Part shown: one piece after another, positions 33,228-41,204 of the stretch | Layout: each line of letters starts with the position of its first letter | Numbering within the stretch: position 1 is the first letter of the stretch | DNA from: Symplocastrum torsivum CPER-KK1 | GTDB taxonomy: Bacteria > Cyanobacteriota > Cyanobacteriia > Cyanobacteriales > Coleofasciculaceae | Assembly (NCBI GenBank): GCA_019358875.1 | Contig: JAHHIF010000028.1 | Coordinates: 1 to 64,000, forward strand | DNA: 64,000 nucleotides | Direction of reading: 5' to 3' | Program-made: the position numbers and the translations under genes | The notes under the pieces: model-generated | The model's database searches: none | Seen by the model: the letters and a program-made list of their open reading frames with translations, nothing else | Told to the model about the DNA's origin: nothing

Positions 33228-34427
33228 TTATTGAGGCGTGTCAACCTTGGGTTTAGGCTTAGGCTTAGGCTTAGGCTTGGAGGTAGCACCAGGGTTGGGT
33301 TGGGCAGCGTTGTTGCCTGAAACTGGCTTGGAAAAGGGCTTCCGAGCTTTTGATGCCGCAAGTTTTGTCCTCGCTGCCTCTTGCTTATCCTTCTTACCAG
33401 CTTTTAGGTAATTAGGTGGCGACTCAGAAGGGATTCCTAAAAGCGATACGAACTCAAAGTTGTCGCTTGCGCTGTTGAACCGGGCTTTGATCTGCACAAA
33501 GGACGCTTTGCCCTGAGTCTCTTTATCCAGGTTTTTGTTGAACCGGAATGGGGGCACAGGGGCATCTCGCCAGAGTACCGGAATGTGAGATGCCTTCATG
33601 AAGTTTACTTTTTTGTCCAAGGGTGCCGATTTGATGTACTCAAGCCGTTGCTTATCAAAGTTTTTAAATACTGAGATGCAAGGTACCCGACAAACCGGAA
33701 TGAACTGCCATAAACCACAGATTTTGAACTCGTTTTCTTCCAGAACACTCTCAATTCCCTCTCCAGACACCGAGTGACCGACAAACCCTGCCAGTTGGAA
33801 GGCTAGGCGGTAGGGCTGTTTTCCTCCAGGGAAGTGAGTAATCCTGGGATAGACGATTAACTTTTGCTGGGTAATCCCGGTACAAGTAATCTCTTTTTTA
33901 AGCGCCTCATAAGCCCGCTTGTGGGTGCTGGCATAATAGAGTGCATAGGACTTTTCACCGATTGTCACAAAGGTTTTGTCCTCCTCGCTGGTTATGTTAC
34001 CGAAGATTATGCCAACCGCTTGAAATAAGACCGCCTCAGCGGGGTCAGAGGCGACTGGGTCGGGTACTGGCGACTGGGTCGATTCTGGGTCAGAGGCGAT
34101 GGAGTCGGGCACTGGCTCCGGGTTCTGTTCTGGGTCAGCGGTGACTGGGTCGGGGATTGGCGACTGGGTCGATTCTGGGTCAGAGGCGATCGCATTACTC
34201 TCAGGGGAAGAGGTGGAAATGGAAGAAGAGGCAGGAGCAAGCTCATCCACTGGGTTGTGTGCCTCTGGCTCCGGGGTAGAGACCGCATCTATTTCAGGCT
34301 TTTCAATTTCTAGCGTTGCTGGTTGTTCCTGTGACGGCTCGACTTGGGAAGCTGAACGCTTAAGTGCAAGAATATTCAATCCCTTGGTTGGGGGTGTTAC
34401 TTGTTGTTGTGGACGTTTCTTTTTCAT
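33228..34427 (-). CDS. Low-complexity protein with Pro/Glu/Ser repeats and a central conserved region
   Basis: A 399-residue protein of three parts. Residues 1-130 are basic at first (MKKKRPQQQ) and then an acidic, disordered stretch with imperfect repeats of 'SDPESTQSPIPDPV'. Residues about 131-340 form a folded, beta-rich region ('AVGIIFGNITSEEDKTFVTI', 'LKKEITCTGITQQKLIVYPR', 'FVQIKARFNSA') that may be OB-like. The end is Lys/Ala-rich and closes with a KP repeat (KPKPKPKPKPK). I do not recognise the family. Basic tails plus an OB-like core would suit nucleic-acid binding. It is the first gene of a minus-strand accessory block with a ribbon-helix-helix protein. Confidence 0.6.
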   Translation of the reverse strand: MKKKRPQQQVTPPTKGLNILALKRSASQVEPSQEQPATLEIEKPEIDAVSTPEPEAHNPVDELAPASSSISTSSPESNAIASDPESTQSPIPDPVTADPEQNPEPVPDSIASDPESTQSPVPDPVASDPAEAVLFQAVGIIFGNITSEEDKTFVTIGEKSYALYYASTHKRAYEALKKEITCTGITQQKLIVYPRITHFPGGKQPYRLAFQLAGFVGHSVSGEGIESVLEENEFKICGLWQFIPVCRVPCISVFKNFDKQRLEYIKSAPLDKKVNFMKASHIPVLWRDAPVPPFRFNKNLDKETQGKASFVQIKARFNSASDNFEFVSLLGIPSESPPNYLKAGKKDKQEAARTKLAASKARKPFSKPVSGNNAAQPNPGATSKPKPKPKPKPKVDTPQ

Positions 34428-34566
34428 ATTTGTGGTTCAACAGAGGATGCTTATCTCAGCCTAAACACTTAGCTGTACCAACTTACTTAATATTGAACTC
34501 ATTGTGCCGAAAGAAGTCGAGGCGAAATGCTAAAAGTTAGGTTGAGGTAGAGCTAGGTCGGGCGTG

Positions 34567-34791
34567 TTAGTAGTCGGGACGAGGAAGTTTGTCAAGACAG
34601 ACTTTTGAATAGGCATTGACAAGAAGCGGCAAAACATCTGTAGCCACCTTAAGTGAAATCCAGACTTGATGTAAATTTGAGGCACTGAGCGGGGTCTTAC
34701 ATACACTACATTTTGTGGGAGAACCAGCCTCTACTGTTGCTCCTACAGGAAGCTTATACCATTTATAATGATGGAGGTTTTTCTGGCTCAA
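34567..34791 (-). CDS. Small CxxC protein, unknown function
   Basis: Up to 74 residues, with 'TKCSVCKTPLS' and a later 'SKVCLDKLPRP': two or three zinc-type cysteines. No ATG exists in the frame; TTG at 34791 is the likely start and overlaps the end of the ribbon-helix-helix gene by 29 bases. The acceptable codon pattern and tight overlap support a real gene, but the evidence is modest. No domain recognised. Confidence 0.4.
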   Translation of the reverse strand: MSQKNLHHYKWYKLPVGATVEAGSPTKCSVCKTPLSASNLHQVWISLKVATDVLPLLVNAYSKVCLDKLPRPDY

Positions 34792-35188
34792 TGAAGTCAG
34801 TCAAAACTTCGTCCGGTTCATCTTCCAATTCATCAAAGCTATTACATCCAAACGTTACCGTAGTCGGCTGTACTAGGTTAGGGATATGAGCCTCTTCATT
34901 ACTTAAATTAGATGGATCAAGAGCCGCTTGGGTCAGCATAGAACTCGCGATACTCTGGCGAAGTTGTGCGACTTGCTCACTCAAGCGAGTAACTTTTCCC
35001 TCAAGTCCTTCCACCTGCGCTAAAGTTGCATAACGCTTCGCCTGATTGCCCCTCTCAAAAAACTGAGTCAGGATTTCGCTGAGTGCGCTTGAAGTCTCCT
35101 CCAACCCTTTTTGCTCTTGATAGGACATGAGGGCTTGATAAAGCTCCTCCGGTAGGTAGATGCTAACTAGCTTTTTGTACGTGGTCAT
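34763..35188 (-). CDS. Ribbon-helix-helix (CopG-like) protein with coiled coil
   Basis: About 141 residues from MTTYKKLVSIYLPEELYQAL, then SYQEQKGLEETSSALSEIL. The 'K.VSIYLPEEL..AL..Y.......S.AL.EIL..F' pattern is a ribbon-helix-helix DNA-binding N-terminus. A heptad-rich coiled coil follows (LEGKVTRLSEQVAQLRQSIA), then an acidic tail. Such proteins are typical of plasmids and islands, as repressors or relaxase accessory factors. ATG 35188 is preferred because the upstream ATG adds only ML. DNA target unknown. Confidence 0.65.
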   Translation of the reverse strand: MTTYKKLVSIYLPEELYQALMSYQEQKGLEETSSALSEILTQFFERGNQAKRYATLAQVEGLEGKVTRLSEQVAQLRQSIASSMLTQAALDPSNLSNEEAHIPNLVQPTTVTFGCNSFDELEDEPDEVLTDFIEPEKPPSL

Positions 35189-35345
35189 GAGCAATGTTTT
35201 CAGAACAACTTGGTTGTAGGAGGAAGCAACAATCTCTCAAATTTTAGCCCTGGTCAATTGAACATCCGAAAGTAAGGTTTTCTCATCCTCGCTAGAATGT
35301 TGAGTTGGAGATTAATTGAGCCGTCACACATCTCAAGAGTAATTC

Positions 35346-36284
35346 ATGTCTAATTGGGTTTGGTTATCCAGAGTAACGTTACTGAGCTTTGTTGGGACAG
35401 GTGCCTTTGCCGTTTTATTGTTCTCAGGACGGGGTTTCAATCAATCAGCAAGTACGCCTAGCGATCGCATTCCCTCTACGACTACCTCTCCAGGAAAGAT
35501 TGAAGCGGTGGATTTGTCCACATTCCCTCTGCCGACTTCGATGACTGGACGCGATCGCTCAATGAAATTTGCAGGTGACTCAAAAGTCCCCACTCGTCCT
35601 TTTGACCTTCAGCAAAGCCTAACAAGCTATTCTCCCCTGTTTGCCGCTCCGACATCATTAGGAATGGTAGCGATTGGTGTGGCAGAGGGAAATTATCGCT
35701 TACTTGTAAAAGACAGTACCCTCTATGTGCAGCAGACACCGTTCTACTTTGGACACACCGACCCCGGAAACTTAAGTTGGGGTGATGTCGTGAGTAACTA
35801 TGGTCCCTGTAGCGACCAAGGACGTAGTAAGGGAGATATTGCCTTAGCAGAGCGGATATGCTTAGAACGAGCGCTCAATGGTCTGCCAACCCAGCTATTT
35901 GACTTAAACGCGGCGGGAATCGACCCAAATCTCGACTTAGAAGCAGTGCTGAACACAGCAGACTTATACAATCAAGCCAGTCCAATTCACTCCCGCTACT
36001 TCCCAAAAGCCTTAGCGATTGCCCGAAATGGAGGATTGAAAGGAATTGAGGCGCTTGCTTGGGCAAGGACTGCGTCCTTCTACCTCAACTTCAATAATGA
36101 GATGGATATAGAAGGGGGTTCAAACAAGGCAACGGGGTTAATAGGCATCTGTGCCAGAGAAAATCGTCCGACAACCGAGTGGCAATGTGTCTATGACGAT
36201 CAAATGCGACGAGTAAAAGCGATCACTAACGTCTTAGAGAAATATCGCAGTCTCATCCCACAAGGAAAAACAAAGCCAAACTAG
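35346..36284 (+). CDS. Membrane-anchored or secreted protein, muramidase-like pattern (weak)
   Basis: A 312-residue protein: an N-terminal hydrophobic segment (WLSRVTLLSFVGTGAFAVLL) acts as signal or anchor, then a Ser/Thr/Pro-rich linker to residue ~80. The folded part contains 'GMVAIGVAEGNYRLL' and 'YFGHTDPGNLSWGDV'. I recall similar 'AIGVAEG....YYGHTDPGN' wording in cyanobacterial lysozyme-like proteins, where the Glu would be catalytic, but I am not sure. Divergent from the ribbon-helix-helix gene (157 bases between starts). Role unknown. Confidence 0.5.
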   Translation: MSNWVWLSRVTLLSFVGTGAFAVLLFSGRGFNQSASTPSDRIPSTTTSPGKIEAVDLSTFPLPTSMTGRDRSMKFAGDSKVPTRPFDLQQSLTSYSPLFAAPTSLGMVAIGVAEGNYRLLVKDSTLYVQQTPFYFGHTDPGNLSWGDVVSNYGPCSDQGRSKGDIALAERICLERALNGLPTQLFDLNAAGIDPNLDLEAVLNTADLYNQASPIHSRYFPKALAIARNGGLKGIEALAWARTASFYLNFNNEMDIEGGSNKATGLIGICARENRPTTEWQCVYDDQMRRVKAITNVLEKYRSLIPQGKTKPN

Positions 36285-36314
36285 ACTCAAAGAAACACAC
36301 TACACACTCAACTC

Positions 36315-36731
36315 ATGGTTCATCAGGAGCAAATTTCCCTTTCCACAGATAGTCATGGCGATATGCATGACATCACTGAGAAGGTGAATTCCATCGTCAA
36401 GAACTCCGGCATCAAAACGGGAATGGCTCACATCTTCAATATTGGTAGTACGGGAGCAATTGGTACGATTGAGTTTGAGCCAGGACTGCAACGTGACTTA
36501 CCTGAGATTTTAAATAAGCTCATTCCACCGAGTCGGGACTATGGACATGAGCAGATGTGGCACGATGGCAATGGACACTCCCACCTGCAAGCGACTTGGC
36601 TTGGTCCTTCCCTAACTGTGCCTATCCAGAATGGGAAGCTAGAGTTAGGAACTTGGCAACAAATCTTCCACCTCGAATGTGACATCAAACCACGCCAACG
36701 CAAAGTCGTTGTAACGATTTATGGGGAGTAG
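36315..36731 (+). CDS. YjbQ family protein (UPF0047)
   Basis: A 138-residue YjbQ protein: 'IVKNSGIKTGMAHIFNIGST' and 'GHEQMWHDGNGHSHLQATWL', then 'LELGTWQQIFHLECD'. The 'GN.HSHL.A...G.S..VPI..G.L.LGTWQ.IF..E.D' motif defines the family. Some members have weak thiamine-phosphate synthase activity, but the in vivo role is unsettled. Normal full length. It follows the preceding gene by 30 bases on the same strand, so they may be co-transcribed. Confidence 0.9.
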   Translation: MVHQEQISLSTDSHGDMHDITEKVNSIVKNSGIKTGMAHIFNIGSTGAIGTIEFEPGLQRDLPEILNKLIPPSRDYGHEQMWHDGNGHSHLQATWLGPSLTVPIQNGKLELGTWQQIFHLECDIKPRQRKVVVTIYGE

Positions 36732-37013
36732 TGACGTTAGTGCTATTCGGGGAATAGCTAGAGAGGTTCCAACGGCTCAATTTATCATTGGGGTACGCTC
36801 ACTTAACTTCTGGGGAAAAACAGCGATCGCTTTTTTATAGCGATGCTCGTATCAGTGAGGTACATCTTACTTTCTTGCCTATTCCCCATTCCCGAAAACC
36901 CAGAATATTGTACCTCATCCTTTAGGAGAACCGCTATAACTACAGATTTTTGTCTAACAGATGACGCTACTCTATTTAAAATTAATTGCATCTAACTAAA
37001 TCCGAACTTTGCC
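36732..37013. repeat. Intergenic region with dispersed repeat (36909-36938)
   Basis: No gene. 36909-36938 (TGTACCTCATCCTTTAGGAG then AACCGCTATA) is the reverse-strand relative of 6891-6924. A shorter related word, TATAGCGATGCTCG...GTGAGGTACAT, lies at 36837-36866 in the other orientation, so together they could form a loose long hairpin. Confidence 0.5.
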
Positions 37014-37919
37014 ATGAAGCTAATTCGTCGCTCATTTGTTCTGCTTGTACTTGCCTTGCTGACGACTCTTACCGTAATTGCCTGTGGGAGTGGTGGTAGT
37101 GGTGAAACAGTCAAAGTCGGCTCAAAAGATTTCACCGAGCAATTCATTTTGGGCGAAATGTATGCTCTAGTCCTAGAAAACAGTGGCATCAAAGTTGAAC
37201 GTAAGTTGAACTTAGGAGGTACACCCGTCGCCCAAGCGGGTCTTGAAAGTGGTCAAATTGATTTGTACCCAGAGTACACTGGCACAGGTTTATTAACAGT
37301 TTTGAAGCAACCTGCCAATAGTGACCAAAAGCAGGTATTTGACACAGTTGCCAAAGCTTATAAAGAAAAATACAACTTAGTCTGGCTAGAGCCTGCGCCG
37401 ATGAACAACACTCAAGCCTTGGCGATGAGTCAGGAAGATGCGGCAAAATATGGCATCAAGACAATCTCCGACATGGTGAAGAAGGCAAATCAACTCACAA
37501 TCGCCAGCACAGCGGAGTTTCAGGAGCGTGAGGATGGATTGCCCGGTCTTAAAAAAGTCTATGGCAACTTTGAATTCAAAAAACTGATTCCTCTCGATCC
37601 TGGATTGAGGTATCAAGCTTTAAAAAATGGTGAAGCCGATGTCGTTGAAGCGTTTGGCACAGATGGAGAGATTAGTGCCTTGAAGCTAGTTGTCCTAGAA
37701 GATGACAAGAAGTTATTCCCACCCTACCAAGTTGCGCCAGTTGTGCGTCAGGAAGTGTTGGATAAGAATCCGGGTATTCGTGATACTCTCAATACCCTTT
37801 CTCCTAAACTGACAGATGCGACAATGCAACGCCTAAACTATGAGGTAAGCGGTAAACAGCGTGAACCAGCAGAAGTAGCAAAAGAATTTCTGACTCAGGA
37901 AGGATTGTTAAAGTCTTGA
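37014..37919 (+). CDS. Glycine betaine/choline-type ABC substrate-binding lipoprotein
   Basis: A 301-residue protein with signal peptide MKLIRRSFVLLVLALLTTL and lipobox 'VIAC', so it is a lipoprotein. The mature part begins 'VKVGSKDFTEQFILGEMYAL' and has 'DLYPEYTGTGL' and 'LRYQALKNGEADVVEAFGTD', characteristic of OpuAC/ProX/OsmX-type binding proteins for glycine betaine, choline or related osmolytes. No permease or ATPase gene is adjacent, so it is an orphan or serves a transporter elsewhere. It lies about 9 kb from the c-di-AMP riboswitch but shows no such element itself. Confidence 0.9.
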   Translation: MKLIRRSFVLLVLALLTTLTVIACGSGGSGETVKVGSKDFTEQFILGEMYALVLENSGIKVERKLNLGGTPVAQAGLESGQIDLYPEYTGTGLLTVLKQPANSDQKQVFDTVAKAYKEKYNLVWLEPAPMNNTQALAMSQEDAAKYGIKTISDMVKKANQLTIASTAEFQEREDGLPGLKKVYGNFEFKKLIPLDPGLRYQALKNGEADVVEAFGTDGEISALKLVVLEDDKKLFPPYQVAPVVRQEVLDKNPGIRDTLNTLSPKLTDATMQRLNYEVSGKQREPAEVAKEFLTQEGLLKS

Positions 37920-38110
37920 GGAAATTGTTATACCAATTCTCTAGGAAGGTTGCACTTAATAACGAGGTGATGATGTAATTCCATCCACAAATAGAAGCGA
38001 TCACTTCTGCTGAGATGGAAGCCTTGAACCTGTTTTAACTTCCGTCTTATTCATCTTTAGATCCCTCGCTTGTTCACTATCAAATTTTTTTAGCACCTTG
38101 GTATCAAGAA

Positions 38111-38593
38111 ATGGAAAAGTATTTAGTCACCAAAGAAGAGATTGAGTTTTATGAAGGGCTGGAAAAAACACATTTTCTCAACTCCAATGCTCGCAGACTG
38201 AATAAGTCTTTAGGAGATTTGACAGGTTTAAAAAATATCGGTTTCCACATCATTGAAGTAGAGCCTGGACGTGAATCAACGGAGCTTCATATGCACTATC
38301 ACGAAGAAGAGTGCGTATACGTTCTCTTAGGAGAAGCTGAGGCAACAATTGGAGAAAGCGTTTATCCAGTTAAAGCAGGAGATTTTATTGGATATCGCGC
38401 TGGTGGTAAGCCGCACAAGCTGAAAAACACAGGCAATTCTATATTCAAATGTATAGTAGTTGGTCAAAGGCTAGACTATGATATCGGTGACTATCCAAAT
38501 TTGCAGAAGCGTATATATAGGAGCAAAGGTTTAAAGTGGAATCTGGTCGATATGGAAAATATAGCTGAACCAGTAGCAGGTAAGAAGGCATAA
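38111..38593 (+). CDS. Cupin-domain protein
   Basis: A 160-residue cupin with metal motif 'LHMHYHEEECVYVLLGEAEA' (H-x-H and E) and the second motif 'GDFIGYRAGGKPHKLKNTG' (G-D, P-H). Similar stand-alone cupins are annotated as mannose-6-phosphate isomerase-like or dioxygenase-like, but the substrate is unknown. The final 50 residues are outside the cupin core. Monocistronic as far as can be seen. Confidence 0.85.
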   Translation: MEKYLVTKEEIEFYEGLEKTHFLNSNARRLNKSLGDLTGLKNIGFHIIEVEPGRESTELHMHYHEEECVYVLLGEAEATIGESVYPVKAGDFIGYRAGGKPHKLKNTGNSIFKCIVVGQRLDYDIGDYPNLQKRIYRSKGLKWNLVDMENIAEPVAGKKA

Positions 38594-38857
38594 CAGGTAG
38601 AATGCATTTCCTCAATCGAAACTTTGATTACCCGCTCCTTTGTTGCAGCAGTTACTGCATAACGCAGCCGGTGTTGTAATTCTTCACTGCTCTCATGCAC
38701 TTCTACTCAAAACCGATTTCCCATACCCCTACACCCTTACCTCTGTCTCTTATAATTTAGTGCATCTTCATGGAGAATTGGTATTAGTAGCTAGTAGTTT
38801 GTTTAATCCTTAACTACTAACTCTTCAAAGTTACGGCTAAATTTAGGAGTAATAAAC

Positions 38858-38965
38858 GTGGTGAAAATTGTTGATCGTAAATCATTAGGGATTCAACCCG
38901 TTTATGACATTGGTGTGGAACGTGACCATAACTTTATTTTGGCAAATGGGAAAGTGGCATCAAAT
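38858..38965 (+). other. Split DnaE intein, C-terminal half (IntC)
   Basis: The first 36 codons encode MVKIVDRKSLGIQPVYDIGV and ERDHNFILANGKVASN. They match the IntC of cyanobacterial DnaE split inteins (for example Nostoc punctiforme, from memory: MIKIATRKYLGKQNVYDIGV...). The last Asn36 and the next residue Cys (C-F-N) are the splice junction residues. This half joins an N-half encoded elsewhere in the genome and splices the two DnaE parts in trans. Confidence 0.96.
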
Positions 38966-40198
38966 TGCTTCAACAAATCCCATTCAACAGCTTATGGTTA
39001 TGTTACTTATCAAACCGCTTACCTAAAAGCGAATTATCCCGTTGAATATATGGCGGCACTACTCACGGCTAGTAGTGGAACCCAAGACAAGGTGCAGAAA
39101 TATATCGGTACCTGCTCAAGCATGGGAATTGATGTATTGCAACCTGATATCAATTGTTCTGAGATTGATTTCACGCCTGTAGCTGGCAAAATATTGTTTG
39201 GATTATCAGCAGTACGAAATTTAGGACAAGGGGCGATTGAGTGTATTTTAAATGCCCGTAATACTGATGGTGCATTTAAGTCACTCGCGGATTTATGCGA
39301 TCGCGTTGATTTACGTGCTGTTAACCGTAGAGCCTTGGAAGCCTTAATTTACTCTGGTGCTTTTGATAGTATCTCACCGAATCGTAAGCAACTGATTGAA
39401 AATCTAGAAGCATTAATTAGTTGGGCGCAAGATCGGGCGAAAGATCGAGATAGTGGACAGACTAACATTTTCGATATTTTAGGAAGCACGAATGGAACCA
39501 AAAACACTAATGATGCGGCATTAGAATCTGCCCCTCAGCCTCCTAATATTCCTGATTTTTCCGCGCAGGAAAAGCTACGCTTAGAAAAAGAACTGCTAGG
39601 TTTCTATGTATCTGACCATCCTCTAAAATCAGTGGGACAAGTCGCTAAACTTATGTCTCCAATTAACCTTTCGGACTTAGCTGAGCAAAATCAAAGAGCG
39701 ACTCTTAGCGCAATCGTGATGCTGACGGATGTCAAGCCCATCATCACAAAAAAAGGTGAACCTATGGCAATTGTGCAGATGGAAGACCTGAGCGGTCAAG
39801 CCGAGGGTGTTGTCTTTCCTAAAAGTTATAAGCAAATCGAACAATTCATCAAAGCTGATGCCCGCATCATTGTTTGGGGCAAAGTAGATCGGAAAGATGA
39901 GCAAATTCAGATGATTATTGAGGATGCTGAGTTTATTGAAACTGTACAAATGGTAGTTGTTGAACTACCACCAGAGCGAGTCACTAAAGATGGACTCACC
40001 CATTTAAGAACTATTCTGAAAGAATACTCCGGGCAAAAAAATCATGCGAAAAGACCAGTCTTAGCAACAGTAGCCACATCACAGCAACACCAATTTGTTC
40101 GCTTTGATTCTAAATATTGGGTACAAGACTATAAGGCAGCAATTAACGCTCTCAACAATGCTGGATTTCCTGCCCGTGCGTCTTCGCTTAATCGATAA
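38858..40198 (+). CDS. dnaE: DNA polymerase III alpha subunit, C-terminal half, with IntC (trans-spliced)
   Basis: A 446-codon gene: IntC (residues 1-36) followed by about 410 residues of DnaE beginning C-F-N 'KSHSTAYGYVTYQTAYLKAN'. The rest includes the end of the polymerase region, 'SVRNLGQGA'-type helix-hairpin-helix wording ('LSAVRNLGQGAIECIL'), and an OB domain ('LSAIVMLTDVKPIITKKGEP'). After splicing to the N-terminal part it forms the replicative polymerase. The start is GTG 38858 (or the next GTG, 38861), with TAGGAG upstream. No N-half in this window, as usual for the split gene. Confidence 0.96.
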   Translation: MVKIVDRKSLGIQPVYDIGVERDHNFILANGKVASNCFNKSHSTAYGYVTYQTAYLKANYPVEYMAALLTASSGTQDKVQKYIGTCSSMGIDVLQPDINCSEIDFTPVAGKILFGLSAVRNLGQGAIECILNARNTDGAFKSLADLCDRVDLRAVNRRALEALIYSGAFDSISPNRKQLIENLEALISWAQDRAKDRDSGQTNIFDILGSTNGTKNTNDAALESAPQPPNIPDFSAQEKLRLEKELLGFYVSDHPLKSVGQVAKLMSPINLSDLAEQNQRATLSAIVMLTDVKPIITKKGEPMAIVQMEDLSGQAEGVVFPKSYKQIEQFIKADARIIVWGKVDRKDEQIQMIIEDAEFIETVQMVVVELPPERVTKDGLTHLRTILKEYSGQKNHAKRPVLATVATSQQHQFVRFDSKYWVQDYKAAINALNNAGFPARASSLNR

Positions 40199-40465
40199 CA
40201 GGTAAGCTGTTATGCCTCTAGAGAAAAGGGGAAGGGTGAAAGGTGAAAGGAAAATACTTTTTTCCATGAGTGCATATTACAAATTAAAGGCGTAATAGCT
40301 TAGTAGCTCTCAAGTTATAAAAAGTGTCACATATACATCTTTAATGCTTCTAATACCGACATGCATTCAAAGAGCTAACTTTCTCTCCCTGTGCTTCCCC
40401 TGCTTCCTCTGCCTCCCTACATCCCCTGCTGAACGGAAGGGCTGAGAAACTCTCCCAGTAAAGGT
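40199..40465. other. Intergenic region, C/T-rich repeats
   Basis: No gene. Around 40380-40435 there is a run of CCCTGCTTCCTCTGCCTCCC-type words, another heptameric STRR-like repeat between converging genes. No convincing terminator. Confidence 0.4.
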
Positions 40466-41101
40466 TTACTCTGCAAGATACAACTGTAAGTAGACTAGCG
40501 TCAGCTTCTTAACTTCTGCCATGACTCGTTCTCGAAACGCTTCATCTCGGCTCAAAGAAAGGACATGAAGTTTACCAACCATTGACACAGTTACTAAAGC
40601 AATCAGCTCAGATTCTTCTGGTTTCAAGATAGGAACACGTAGAGCATAAAACGCTGCTAATTGTTTAGCAATTTGACGATCAACCTCCGCCTGCATTGCT
40701 AGCACTTCTGCTGAGGCTCCGTGTGAATGTACAAATACTGAACGGAAACCAGGGTGTTCAATGAAGAACTGATTAAAGGCATCACTGGCTTGCTCAACAT
40801 AGACAGACAACGGTAAATGGACAGCCTCTGGCGTGTGTAATTGTGCGATCGCGTACTGCAACTGTTCAAGGTAGCGAACTGCCAGAGCCTTGAGAATTGC
40901 CACTTTATCTGGGAAAAAACGATAGAGTGACCCGACTGACATCTTGGCACGAGCGGCAATCTCAATTGTTGTCGCCCCCTCAAAACCCCTGAGGGCAAAT
41001 ACCTCGTCAGCAATGTTCAGAATGTGGTTCACCCGTTCAATGCTGCGGGCTTGTTGCGGCTTGCGCCGCATCTGGTCAGAGTTGGATGAGCCTTCAAACA
41101 T
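40466..41101 (-). CDS. TetR/AcrR family transcriptional regulator
   Basis: A 211-residue repressor-type protein. The N-terminal helix-turn-helix is 'ILNIADEVFALRGFEGATTI' and 'EIAARAKMSVGSLYRFFPDK', followed by a helical ligand-binding domain. It is divergent from a glycosyltransferase gene with 103 bases between start codons, and the intergenic region carries a long perfect palindrome (41127-41165). It very likely represses both genes and is released by a small molecule; the ligand is unknown. Confidence 0.92.
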   Translation of the reverse strand: MFEGSSNSDQMRRKPQQARSIERVNHILNIADEVFALRGFEGATTIEIAARAKMSVGSLYRFFPDKVAILKALAVRYLEQLQYAIAQLHTPEAVHLPLSVYVEQASDAFNQFFIEHPGFRSVFVHSHGASAEVLAMQAEVDRQIAKQLAAFYALRVPILKPEESELIALVTVSMVGKLHVLSLSRDEAFRERVMAEVKKLTLVYLQLYLAE

Positions 41102-41115
41102 TTTCTATTCATGTC

Positions 41116-41145
41116 TTGACAAACGCGAATAAGTATTCATATTTT
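41116..41145 (+). promoter_or_regulatory. Likely promoter of the glycosyltransferase gene
   Basis: TTGACA (41116-41121) is a perfect -35 hexamer; TATTTT (41140-41145) is a fair -10 with 18 bases between. The operator palindrome covers the -10 region, so repressor binding would block polymerase. Confidence 0.6.
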
Positions 41146-41165
41146 ATGAACATGAATACTTATTC
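41127..41165. promoter_or_regulatory. Palindromic operator, presumed TetR site
   Basis: GAATAAGTATTCAT (41127-41140) and ATGAATACTTATTC (41152-41165) are perfect 14-bp inverted repeats with an 11-base spacer. Placed between divergent TetR and glycosyltransferase genes, this is the classical place and form of a TetR-family operator. Each arm also contains a smaller palindrome (AAGTATT-like), so two dimers could bind. Confidence 0.8.
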
Positions 41166-41204
41166 ACATCTTCCCTCAAATTAGATTTGGTGGAGACTAA
41201 GAAA

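Noticed and set aside
33941..34464. Plus-strand frames opposite the Pro/Glu-rich protein
   Set aside because: Low-complexity shadow of the repeat region on the minus strand; no start signal or family.
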